This document shows positions 43,444-51,359 of a stretch of DNA of 64,000 nt, piece by piece (within the stretch, counting starts at the first letter, position 1; the number at the start of each line of letters is the position of its first letter). Location: assembly GCF_037076425.1 (NCBI RefSeq), contig NZ_AP028127.1:154001-218000 (forward strand), in the 5' to 3' direction. The DNA comes from Turicibacter faecis. Its GTDB lineage: Bacteria; Bacillota_I; Bacilli_A; MOL361; Turicibacteraceae. The notes under the pieces are model-generated. The model was not told where the DNA came from, made no database searches, and worked only from the letters and a program-made list of their open reading frames with translations. The position numbers were made by a program, and so were the translations under genes.

Positions 43444-44109
43444 ATGTTGATTACAATTGGAGCGATGATTGGTGCAGGAAAAACAAGTTTAGCAGAATTG
43501 GTGGCTAAACATTTCAATTCGGAAGTTTTTTATGAGAGTGTGGATGATAATCCGATTTTACCTTTATTTTATACAGCATCTGATGAAGAGATTCAAACCA
43601 AACGATATCCTTTTTTACTACAATTATGGTTTTTAAACACTCGCTTTAAAAGCATTAAGCAAGCGTTAGTTGAGGATAATAATGTATTAGATCGAAGTAT
43701 ATATGAAGATTGGTATTTTGCAAAGGTAAATAAAGATTTAGGACGTATTTCTGACTTAGAATTCAGTTTATACGAATCACTTTTGAATAATATGATGGAA
43801 GAGTTAGAGGGGATGCCTAAAAAGGCACCGGACTTAATGATTTATTTATCAGGAAGTTTCGAAACTATTATTGACCGTATTAAAAAACGTGGACGTGAAT
43901 ATGAATTAGATGAAGGACTTGTTTCTTATTATTACGAACTTTGGAAGGGATACGATCAATGGATTGAGCAGCATTATCAAGCAAGTGAGGTGCTAGTCAT
44001 TAATATTGATGAGGTTGACTACGTTAATAATGAAAATGATAAGAAAAAAGTATTAAAGATGATTGAAGATAAATTAAATGAAATTCGTCAATCATCATCA
44101 AATGCCTAA
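43444..44109 (+). CDS. Deoxynucleoside kinase
   Basis: Salvage kinase phosphorylating deoxyadenosine, deoxyguanosine or deoxycytidine. The P-loop is GAMIGAGKTS at 6-15, the DRS substrate motif is in VLDRSIYEDWYF near 81-92, and the lid is ERGREYE-like as IKKRGREYEL near 145-154. The 221-residue length matches the Bacillota dGK/dAK family. A TTG or GTG start was not needed; ATG 43444 has GGTGAAT nearby but a weak ribosome site. A terminator shared with the antiporter gene follows. Confidence 0.93.
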   Translation: MLITIGAMIGAGKTSLAELVAKHFNSEVFYESVDDNPILPLFYTASDEEIQTKRYPFLLQLWFLNTRFKSIKQALVEDNNVLDRSIYEDWYFAKVNKDLGRISDLEFSLYESLLNNMMEELEGMPKKAPDLMIYLSGSFETIIDRIKKRGREYELDEGLVSYYYELWKGYDQWIEQHYQASEVLVINIDEVDYVNNENDKKKVLKMIEDKLNEIRQSSSNA

Positions 44110-44118
44110 TAAAATAAA

Positions 44119-44153
44119 AGAGAGCCGGGTCCTAATGGGACCCGGCTTCTTTT
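44119..44153. terminator. Bidirectional terminator
   Basis: AGCCGGGTCC and GGACCCGGCT around TAATG-type loop, flanked by A- and T-rich ends. Confidence 0.9.
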
Positions 44154-45346
44154 GTTTCCTTTTGCAAAAACTTATCACTTGTTAGTTTAATTCCAATGGC
44201 ACCAATTGGAGCTGTAATTAGCACACTTAAAATAGCGATTGCTTGCATAATTTCTCCGCCGGCAACCCCCATTTCTAACGGAATGGCGGCCTTTGCTGAT
44301 TGAACAGTTGCCTTTGGAAGATAGGCAATCACACAAAATAATCTTTCTTTATAGGAGAGGTTTGTTCCAATTAGGGCAATTAAAACCCCAATCGAGCGAA
44401 GGGTTAATGAAACAATTAAAAGGGCGCAACCAATTAAGAAAAATTGCCCGACGAGATTTGGATTAATAGCCATCCCTACAAAGGCGAATAAGTAGAGTTT
44501 CCCAACTTTCCAGATTGAATTCATGAGCGCTAAAATAGAAGGGGCGTTATCAACGATGAAATTTCGAATCCAAAATCCGTAAATCATAACTGTTAAAAGT
44601 GAATTAAATAATTCAAGGTGAAACTTTTTTTCGATGAAACGTAAAATTAAACAAATTCCAAAACAAATCAAAGTTTTTATATAAATGGAAGTCGTATGTT
44701 TTAGAAGGGGCTTGGTAAGAAGATAAAGAAGGTATCCAATAAAGAGACTAAAGATGATGGAAATTGGAATCATTAAAATTTGTAATCCAATTGATGGGGT
44801 ACGTCCTCCTTGGGTATAAATTCCTAAAAAAGTAGTAAATAAAGTAATGGCTATGGTATCATCCGCACTTGCCCCGACTAAAAGCATTTGAGGAATGGCC
44901 TTATCTTGTCCGATTCGACGATCAATTAAATCAATCATAGAGGGAATAAGGACGGCTGGACTAACAGCTGCAATAATAAAACCTAAAATAGCCCCCTGAA
45001 TAAAATTAAAATGAAGCAGGGGCATCGCTAAAAGGGCGATCGTGAATCCCTCAAGAGTAGCGGGAATGGTACTTAGTAAAATAGCAGGGCGTCCAATTTG
45101 TTTCATTTGTTTTAAGCTTATCCCAAGTCCACCGATAAATAAGACGGTAACGAGTGCAATATCTTTTAAGGTTGGTGAAAGTTGAAGAGTCACATTAGGA
45201 ACAATATTTAAGAAAGAGGGGCCAATTACCATTCCGAGTAGCATCATTCCAATTAATGAAGGTAGTTTAATTCGTTCAAATAAACGACCACTATAATGGG
45301 CACCCATACCAATGAGTATTAGGCTAATAAATAAGTAAAAAATCAT
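44132..45346 (-). CDS. CPA2-type cation/proton antiporter
   Basis: A 404-residue membrane transporter with about 12 helices of the Kef/GerN-like CPA2 group. Conserved features include the GMLLGMVIGPSFL loop near 32-46 and the ASADDTIAITL segment near 158-168, which carries the pair of Asp residues typical of the ion site. There is no TrkA-N regulatory domain. Probable role: Na+ or K+ exchange for protons. Its stop overlaps the shared terminator with the kinase gene. Confidence 0.9.
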   Translation of the reverse strand: MIFYLFISLILIGMGAHYSGRLFERIKLPSLIGMMLLGMVIGPSFLNIVPNVTLQLSPTLKDIALVTVLFIGGLGISLKQMKQIGRPAILLSTIPATLEGFTIALLAMPLLHFNFIQGAILGFIIAAVSPAVLIPSMIDLIDRRIGQDKAIPQMLLVGASADDTIAITLFTTFLGIYTQGGRTPSIGLQILMIPISIIFSLFIGYLLYLLTKPLLKHTTSIYIKTLICFGICLILRFIEKKFHLELFNSLLTVMIYGFWIRNFIVDNAPSILALMNSIWKVGKLYLFAFVGMAINPNLVGQFFLIGCALLIVSLTLRSIGVLIALIGTNLSYKERLFCVIAYLPKATVQSAKAAIPLEMGVAGGEIMQAIAILSVLITAPIGAIGIKLTSDKFLQKETKEAGSH

Positions 45347-45511
45347 TCTTTTTTTCCTCCAAATTATAAATGTATGTAGGATGTAAAAAAGGCGTTATAG
45401 GTGCTGAAATAGATTCATTGAATCGTAAGTCTAGCAACGTTATCCTAAAAAGTTATATCTATTTGCTTTTTTTATCATACGCTTATTTTCCGTTGATTAT
45501 CACAAAAAAAG

Positions 45512-45529
45512 GATGCCCAATAGGGCATC
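45512..45529 (-). terminator. Terminator of the AraC gene
   Basis: GATGCCC and GGGCATC with an AATA loop, followed on the minus strand by C and a run of T. Confidence 0.8.
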
Positions 45530-45530
45530 T

Positions 45531-46361
45531 TTAAGTTGCGTTGTGGGTATTACGATACTTTCGGGGGCATGTTCCCGTTACTTTTTTGAATATTTTAGAA
45601 AAGACAAGTGCATCCGTATACCCGACTGAATGTGAAATCTCTTTGATGCTAAGCGTTGATTGTTTAAGAAGTTGACAGGCCTTGTCTATTCGATAATGAA
45701 TGAGATAATTTTTAGGAGAGTTATCCATTCTTTCATTAAATAATTTTGTTAAATATTTGCGATTGATTCCGATATGATTTGAAATCTCTTCGATCGTAAT
45801 CGGTCGTGAATAATTGGTTTCAATATATTCGATGGCTTGACGAATATAATCCGATTGTCGATTAGATACTTTAACTTTAGGCGGTTGTGGCAAGCTGTGG
45901 TCACAAAGTGCCCCAAGTAGAGAGTAAAATCCACTGATTGCTTGTAAATCTGCGCTTTTTGGATGTTTAGCAGATTCTAAAATATAATCAAAGCACGTTT
46001 CGATTTGTTTGCTATTTTGACAGTTTAAAATAGGTGTTTTCTCCGATAAACCAATTCGCTCTAAATATTCTGGGACGTGTTCACCATTAAAACTCACAAA
46101 GTAGTAGGTCCATGGATTTAGTAGGTCTGGTTTATAGTTAACGATTGCACCGGGCGGAACTAAAAAACACGTTTCCTCCACTAGCGTATAATCTTGTCCA
46201 TCAATAGTTAAGTAGCCAGACCCCTCCGTTACATAATATAAACTATAGTAGTCACGAATCCCCGGTCCCCAAGACTGATGTTTTTCTACTTGACTTGTTC
46301 CACAGTAGTAAAGCATAAAGTCTAGTCGTGAGTAGTCAGCTTTTGGTTTGAAGCAGTACAT
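45531..46361 (-). CDS. AraC-family transcriptional regulator
   Basis: A 276-residue regulator with an N-terminal cupin sensor (YYVTEGSGYLTIDGQDY, VPPGAIVNY) and a C-terminal double HTH: the first in ITIEEISNHIGINRKYLTKLF near 192-212, the second in SIKEISHSVGYTDALVFSKIFKK near 240-262. The sensor probably binds a sugar. The target is unknown; the nearest gene upstream is the divergent acetyltransferase at 46590. AGGAGGGG precedes the ATG. Confidence 0.9.
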   Translation of the reverse strand: MYCFKPKADYSRLDFMLYYCGTSQVEKHQSWGPGIRDYYSLYYVTEGSGYLTIDGQDYTLVEETCFLVPPGAIVNYKPDLLNPWTYYFVSFNGEHVPEYLERIGLSEKTPILNCQNSKQIETCFDYILESAKHPKSADLQAISGFYSLLGALCDHSLPQPPKVKVSNRQSDYIRQAIEYIETNYSRPITIEEISNHIGINRKYLTKLFNERMDNSPKNYLIHYRIDKACQLLKQSTLSIKEISHSVGYTDALVFSKIFKKVTGTCPRKYRNTHNAT

Positions 46362-46589
46362 AGTCTAAAATCCCCTCCTTCTCGAAGACATTATACCATA
46401 TTTTAAATAAGTAAGTAAGATTATTTGTAAGCACTTTTTTGCATATGTTATAATGAGAGTTAATGAAACTGTATGCGCTTTAATAAAAGGGGCCCATCAG
46501 TTAATTAGTGTAAAAATGAAGGGAAGTCGTGTTGATTGAATAGAGATTGCTTTTATAAGATTTATGATAATAGACGGGGAGGGAATTTA

Positions 46590-46991
46590 GTGGAGGTTAG
46601 ACGAGGAAATGTAAAAGATGTATTGGATGTAGCCCAATTGGCCCTTGTATTGTGGCCAGATCATTCGTTACATGCGATGGCACTTAACGTATTAGAATCG
46701 ATTCAAGGAAAAGACGCGGCATACTTTTTAGCCATTTTGAATCATGAGGTAATTGGTCTAGCGTATGTGAGGTTAAGACAGGGGGAATCTTATTTAGAAG
46801 GTTTATTTTTAAAGGAAGACTATCGATGTCGGGAATATTTAATGCAATTAATTAGGGCCTGTGAACAATGGGCGAATGAAAAAGGAACCAAAACATTAAT
46901 AAGTGGCCTTAACGTGGGAATGCAAGAGGGGAATCCTATGTATCGTTATGTACATTTAGAGTGGGGATTATATGACCGACCATTGGTGTAA
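46590..46991 (+). CDS. GNAT acetyltransferase, AAC(6')-I-like
   Basis: A 133-residue N-acetyltransferase. The N-terminal QLALVLWPDHS resembles the LWPDH motif of aminoglycoside 6'-acetyltransferases; then IGLAYVRLR and LEGLFLKEDYRCREY (motif A region). It is short at the C terminus, where the usual final LGF-E-x-R becomes HLEWGLYDRPLV. GTG 46590 is the start because GGGGAGGG lies six bases upstream; ATG 46536 lacks a site. It might confer or have lost aminoglycoside activity; no substrate is proven. Confidence 0.65.
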   Translation: MEVRRGNVKDVLDVAQLALVLWPDHSLHAMALNVLESIQGKDAAYFLAILNHEVIGLAYVRLRQGESYLEGLFLKEDYRCREYLMQLIRACEQWANEKGTKTLISGLNVGMQEGNPMYRYVHLEWGLYDRPLV

Positions 46992-47021
46992 GTTTAAATG
47001 GAGCGTTGTCAGTTGACATTC

Positions 47022-47073
47022 ATAGGCAATAAAAAAACAGGTGGATGACTCCATCTGTTTTTTTATTGCCTAT
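47022..47073. terminator. Very long perfect terminator stem
   Basis: ATAGGCAATAAAAAAACAG and its exact complement (47055-47073) form a 19-bp stem with inner pairing TGG/CCA. T run is inside the 3' arm. Confidence 0.8.
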
Positions 47074-47435
47074 CATGTGAGTGGCGTTTAACGTAGGTAA
47101 TCTCATCATCTGAAACCGTTAGAAATTTATTTTGAATCAGGGGCCGTAAATGCGAATCATGTTTTATCAGGAAAAAAATTTAATCGCATCACGTGGGAAA
47201 AGTTACTTGTTGAATAAAACGAATAGGCGATTTCTTTAGTCGGAGACAGTTTAGACGAGTACGGTAGGACGTATCTTTTAGTTTATTTTCTCCTTTTGAG
47301 CAATTAGGAATAAATCTTTTGCGCAAGATGTATTCTCTGACTTCCTGTTTGAGTCATAATTTGGGTCATAAGAAAAGGTACCAGTCGTATAGTTCATACA
47401 TGAAACCGAAGACGAAGGTACCCTTTATTATCGTC
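47074..47435. other. Gene-poor spacer
   Basis: No gene is supported; no strong repeat was seen. Confidence 0.5.
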
Positions 47436-47534
47436 TTACCGTTTAATTTCATCAAAGAAATCAGTGTATAACAAGGCAAAGACGATGAATAGAATAATAC
47501 AAATAGCAGCCGTTCTTCCGTTAAACCATCCCAT
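47436..47534 (-). CDS. Tiny membrane protein (32 aa)
   Basis: Minus-strand ATG at 47534, stop at 47436-47438, with GGGGAAGTG about six bases upstream. It begins MGWFNGRTAAICIILFIVFA, one helix, and ends TDFFDEIKR. No family recognised; kept because of the helix and ribosome site. Confidence 0.45.
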   Translation of the reverse strand: MGWFNGRTAAICIILFIVFALLYTDFFDEIKR

Positions 47535-47702
47535 GTTATCACTTCCCCATGAAAGGATTTAAAGAACTCATTCTTGTACAGTAAAGGATATGCTAAGATA
47601 AATTAATAAATGAAACTTTGAATGATTCAATGTAGATAAAAATGGCATGGTCATTAGGACGGATGTATATAATAAAAATAAAAAGGTTGGGGAGATGATG
47701 AA

Positions 47703-48278
47703 ATGGAAATTCGCACTTATCAACAGGAGGATGAGCGTGGGTGGTTACATTGTCGGGTGTTATCTTTTCTAGATACAGCCTACTATGATATTGTCCTTAA
47801 TCAAAAGGAAACCTATAGAAACCCGGCTATTGAACTCGTTGCGATAGAGGATGATAAAGTCATTGGTCTTTTAGATATCGAGTGTGAAGAGAAACCGATG
47901 ACTCTTTGCACGGCGGATCAGACGTTAGGGGGGATGATTACGCATTTGGCCGTGCACCCGGATTATCGTAGGCAAGGGGTAGGGCAGGCTTTGTTATTAG
48001 AAGCACAAAATAGATTAGTTAAGAGTGAGATTACTTATCTCGAGGCGTGGACCCGTGACGATCTATGGGTTCATGAATGGTACCTTCATCAACAATTTGA
48101 AAAATTAGGGACCTATTTACATGTTTACATTGAGGGCAGTGATGGGATCGCATCCAAAGTTGATGGATTAATTCCGGTACAAACTTTTTGTCAGTATGTT
48201 GGAAAGGATAGTGAGAAGATAAAGAAAAAGTACAAACGTGTTCACGAATGTACCGGGTTTTATAAAAGGATTCAATAG
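47703..48278 (+). CDS. GNAT family N-acetyltransferase
   Basis: A 191-residue acetyltransferase. The core is IGLLDIECEE, then THLAVHPDYRRQGVGQALL near 80-98, which carries the acetyl-CoA pyrophosphate loop (RRQGVG). The substrate is unknown; the C-terminal part after about 130 (YLHVYIEGSDG) is longer than the minimal fold. GGGGAGATGATG precedes the ATG. The last codons overlap the convergent staygreen gene by seven bases. Confidence 0.85.
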   Translation: MEIRTYQQEDERGWLHCRVLSFLDTAYYDIVLNQKETYRNPAIELVAIEDDKVIGLLDIECEEKPMTLCTADQTLGGMITHLAVHPDYRRQGVGQALLLEAQNRLVKSEITYLEAWTRDDLWVHEWYLHQQFEKLGTYLHVYIEGSDGIASKVDGLIPVQTFCQYVGKDSEKIKKKYKRVHECTGFYKRIQ

Positions 48279-48712
48279 TCATTAAAGCAACCAAAACAAT
48301 CCGTCCGATTTAGGTGGGAATCTTGGGATTGGAAAAAAACATAAATAGGGGCTTGTAGAAACTGGGGATAGAATTGAAAAAAGGATTCATCCCCCTTTTT
48401 AATAGCTTTTAATGCTAAAGGGAGTTCGCGTAGAAAGATTTCATTTCTTTTTTCTGTTGAGGCAGTTCCATCAATTCCATCAAGCCGAATGTAAATATAA
48501 AAGTAAGGGTGACCAGACTGATGAGCTAACCATTCACCAACGACCTCATCACGCTTTGTTGTTAGTTGTTCATAGGCAAATTCGGATCCAATGACTAAAA
48601 AGAGTTCTCCCGTCTGATCAGAGTGGGTCAATGTGTACCGTCTAGGGTGTAATTGGTATAAACGGTTTAATCGGTTATTGACCCATAACTTATTCTCATT
48701 AAAGGTACTCAT
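48272..48712 (-). CDS. Staygreen (SGR) family protein
   Basis: A 146-residue protein matching the staygreen family (PF12638): PRRYTLTHSDQTGELFLVIG near 23-42, RDEVVGEWLAH near 54-64, RNEIFLRELPLALKAI near 88-103, and a final PIYVFFQSQD. Plant SGR removes magnesium from chlorophyll a, and some bacterial homologues were shown to do so; the role in bacteria without chlorophyll is open. The C terminus ends in Cys-containing FGCFNDY. The start is ATG 48712 with a GGGGGCGA site. Confidence 0.85.
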   Translation of the reverse strand: MSTFNENKLWVNNRLNRLYQLHPRRYTLTHSDQTGELFLVIGSEFAYEQLTTKRDEVVGEWLAHQSGHPYFYIYIRLDGIDGTASTEKRNEIFLRELPLALKAIKKGDESFFQFYPQFLQAPIYVFFQSQDSHLNRTDCFGCFNDY

Positions 48713-48899
48713 TAAATCGCCCCCTTCAATGTAGTTTATGATGGGAATTAAAGATTGTTATTTTTTTCGAAAATTTTTTGATTCAAAATAATAATCGCTT
48801 TTTTAATGGATACCGACCGCTTCATCCGCTCGATCTCATTAAAAAAATAGTTTGATGGATGAGATAAGACATAAAATAGAGTGAGTCTATCTTGTGCCT

Positions 48900-49296
48900 T
48901 TTTCCACAGTTTGATTCAATTATCCACAGGTTTGGGATAGATTATCCACAACGCTATTCCGCCTACATATAATATCTTTTTTCGACATTTCGAAGGGATA
49001 AAACATAAAATAAATGATAATTTTCTATTTTTATGCGTATTAATCGATAAAAATAGAAAATTTGACATTTTAACGGATATAAAACGTTGTATTTAGTTGA
49101 AAAGTAAGATAAAATGACAGTGTAATTAAATACGTTGTGGATAGCATTGCGAAGATTAACTATCTTATTGACGGATTAGGACGAATGCTTGATAAGAAAT
49201 TAATTTTTGTAAGAAACCGTAATGAAACAGTGGAAATTAGGATGAGGGAGTTAAGTCAAACAGGGTTAACCCAATTCAATGTATATCTGTGGATAA
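48900..49296. promoter_or_regulatory. Cluster of DnaA boxes
   Basis: Exact TTATCCACA at 48920-48928 and 48942-48950 and TGTGGATAA at 49288-49296. One-mismatch boxes lie at 48900-48908 and 49136-49144. The region between is very AT-rich and holds a 16-bp inverted repeat. No dnaA or dnaN is adjacent, so this is more likely a DnaA-titrating or regulatory cluster than the origin. Confidence 0.5.
49019..49062. repeat. Perfect 16-bp inverted repeat
   Basis: AATTTTCTATTTTTAT and its complement (49047-49062) around a 12-base centre. Imperfect direct copies of GACATTT...GGATA...AAAC flank it at 48984-49004 and 49064-49085. Confidence 0.8.
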
Positions 49297-49350
49297 TTTA
49301 TGGATCGCTATCATTTCGCATTTAAATCATCCCAACTTAGTACGGTTATA

Positions 49351-49386
49351 TCTAAAAAGTCCTGATATGGCCCTCAGGGCTTTTTA
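49351..49386. terminator. Terminator-like hairpin
   Basis: AAAAAGTCCTGA and TCAGGGCTTTTT around TATGGCCC. No clear gene precedes it. Confidence 0.6.
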
Positions 49387-49474
49387 AAGAATTAAATAAA
49401 AAAGAGAATTAGGGTTGGGGAGCAATCTATTATGATAAATCACAGGGGAATCCTGTTAGCATATTATCATGGAA

Positions 49475-49511
49475 AAAGAATCAAACAGTGGATCTGTTTG
49501 ATTCTTTTTTT
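49475..49511. terminator. Strong terminator
   Basis: AAGAATCAAACAG and CTGTTTGATTCTT with a five-base loop, then T8. It separates the preceding region from the lysine-operon promoter. Confidence 0.8.
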
Positions 49512-49583
49512 TAGTTTAATTAAACAGAGAGCGTATTCATTGAAAAAACAGGAGTAGGACAGGGAAATTTAATGAAAAGGACC

Positions 49584-49612
49584 TTGTCTTTCACTAGGGA
49601 ATAGGGTATGAT
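49584..49612 (+). promoter_or_regulatory. Promoter of the lysine operon
   Basis: TTGTCT (49584-49589) and TATGAT (49607-49612) are 17 bp apart, placing transcription start near 49619, just before the riboswitch. Confidence 0.6.
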
Positions 49613-49635
49613 AAGAACATATTTATTTGAATAGT

Positions 49636-49808
49636 TTTTAGATAGAGGTGCGGTAATTAAGAGTACTATTGAGGAGTGAAGATGTTGATGCAATAGGAAA
49701 GGAATTCTCGCCGAAGCCTATAATTGATACTTTAAGATTATAGAGCTGGTGTTAAATAAAATATATTTAACATTGTCACGGTTTGATCATCGTGGAGAGC
49801 TATCATTT
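49636..49808 (+). promoter_or_regulatory. Lysine riboswitch (L box)
   Basis: The conserved L-box core is present in order: P1 arm GATAG (49641-49645), GAGGTGCG, AGTA, GGAGTGAAGATG, GGAAAGGAATTCTCGCCGAA, GCTGG, GTCAC, and GTGGAGAGCTATC closing P1 at 49792-49804. It lies upstream of a transporter and an amidohydrolase, so both should be repressed by lysine. Recognition is by sequence only; a covariance-model hit would confirm it. Confidence 0.93.
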
Positions 49809-49844
49809 AAGAATCCCCAATAGGAATCGTGTATTCTTTTTGAG

Positions 49845-49877
49845 AAGTCTTGAGTGAAAAGCTCAAGGCTTTTTTTA
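49845..49877 (+). terminator. Riboswitch-controlled terminator
   Basis: AAGTCTTGAG (49845-49854) pairs with CTCAAGGCTT (49862-49871, one G-T pair), then a T run. It lies 40 bases before the transporter start. Confidence 0.75.
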
Positions 49878-49916
49878 TCTAGAACTATTTAAAAATTAAA
49901 GAGTAGGGGGAGTATT

Positions 49917-51347
49917 ATGATCAGTTTAGAAAACAAAACAACATGTGCAAGTGTGAAAGAAAAAAAACAATTTAAAGTTCCACACACGTTGGTGATTGTA
50001 ACTGCAATTTTAGTTTTGGTTGCCATTGCAACTTGGATTATCCCAGCCGGAACGTATGAACGTGTCGTAAATGATTTAGGAAATACGGTCGTTGTAAATG
50101 ATTCATTTTCATATGTTGAATCAACACCTCAAGGATTATTTAGTTTACTACAGGCTCCAATCCATGGAATCGTGGGGGCAGCTGAAATTATTGCCTTTTT
50201 ATTTATTGTGAGTGGTTCGATTGCGATTATTACTAAAACTCGTGCTATTGACGCGGGTATTACAAACGCGGTTAAATCATTTAAAGGAAAAGAATTATTA
50301 ATGATTCCTGTTATTATGGGTCTTTTCTCATTAGGTGGAGCTGTCTTTGGGATGACGGAAGAAGCAATTCCATTTATCGCCATGTTAATTCCTTTATGTT
50401 TAGCATTAGGTTATGACAGTATCATGGCGATGGCGCTTTCTTATATGGGATGTATTGTCGGATTTGCTACGGCAATGTTAAATCCATTTTCTGTTGGGAT
50501 TGCTCAAAGCATTGCGCAAGTTCCAGCCGGAACAGGTGTTGGTTTCCGTACAGTTATTTGGTTAGTGACAACCATCGTTTCAACCTTATATTTAATGTGG
50601 TACGGACGACGTATTAAAAAGAATCCAACTTTAAGTCCAGCTTATGAAATCGATCAAGCTCGTCGCCAGGATATGGATGCAATGGAGTCAGAACAATTAG
50701 AATTTACGATGCGTCATAAAGTAATTTTAGCCTCTATCTTAGTTTGTTTAGGCATTATCATTGTAGGGGTCTTGAAATTTGGTTTTGTTATTCCTGAAAT
50801 TTCTGCGGTGTTCTTAGCGACAGGAATTGTTTGTGGAATCATCGGACGTTTAAGTTTTGATGATATGGCTACAGCATTTATTCACGGTGCAAAAGATATG
50901 ATTAGTGCTGCTGTTGTTGTAGGTTTTGCCCGCGCGATTGTGATTATTGCCCAAGACGGTCAAATTATTGATACCATTTTATATAATTTATCGAACGTTA
51001 TTGGTCAATTACCATCATTAGTAGCAGGTTATGTGATGTTCTTTGTTCAAATGTTTATTAACTTCTTTATTTCATCAGGTTCTGGACAAGCGGCATTAAC
51101 GATGCCAATTATGGCTCCACTTGGTGAATTAGTCGGTATTACGCCACAAACATCAATTTTAATTTTCCAATTTGGAGACGGATTCTCAAATGCGATTTTC
51201 CCAACAAGTGCTGTCTTAATGGCTTGTCTTGGTGTATCGGGAATTCCATGGTCTAAATGGATGAAATGGATTTGGCCATTACAATTAATTTTTGGTGCTT
51301 TAGCTATTATTTTTATTACTATTGCTATTCTTATGGGATGGTCGTAA
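49917..51347 (+). CDS. YfcC/DcuC-like transporter under lysine control
   Basis: A 476-residue membrane protein of the YfcC/AbgT-NhaC-related (PF03606) type with about 12 helices. Conserved segments include FLFIVSGSIAIITKTRAID, FGMTEEAIPFIAMLIPLC, and a second half INFFISSGSGQAALTMPIM with a GDGFSNAIFPTSAV loop. Family members carry amino acids, C4-acids or p-aminobenzoyl-glutamate. The lysine riboswitch upstream and the M20 gene 12 bp downstream suggest uptake of lysine or a lysine conjugate. GGGGGAG precedes the ATG. Confidence 0.85.
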   Translation: MISLENKTTCASVKEKKQFKVPHTLVIVTAILVLVAIATWIIPAGTYERVVNDLGNTVVVNDSFSYVESTPQGLFSLLQAPIHGIVGAAEIIAFLFIVSGSIAIITKTRAIDAGITNAVKSFKGKELLMIPVIMGLFSLGGAVFGMTEEAIPFIAMLIPLCLALGYDSIMAMALSYMGCIVGFATAMLNPFSVGIAQSIAQVPAGTGVGFRTVIWLVTTIVSTLYLMWYGRRIKKNPTLSPAYEIDQARRQDMDAMESEQLEFTMRHKVILASILVCLGIIIVGVLKFGFVIPEISAVFLATGIVCGIIGRLSFDDMATAFIHGAKDMISAAVVVGFARAIVIIAQDGQIIDTILYNLSNVIGQLPSLVAGYVMFFVQMFINFFISSGSGQAALTMPIMAPLGELVGITPQTSILIFQFGDGFSNAIFPTSAVLMACLGVSGIPWSKWMKWIWPLQLIFGALAIIFITIAILMGWS

Positions 51348-51359
51348 GGGGGATTTATC

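Noticed and set aside
48900-49300. Chromosomal replication origin
   Set aside because: No dnaA, dnaN, rpmH or similar origin genes are near; only a box cluster is supported.
49137-49325. 62-codon ORF starting GTG inside the DnaA-box cluster
   Set aside because: The start overlaps a DnaA-like box, no ribosome site is near, and the protein has no recognisable features.
49433-49558. 42-codon ORF with GGGGAG upstream before the lysine operon
   Set aside because: It runs through a strong terminator hairpin, so translation across it is unlikely to be meaningful.
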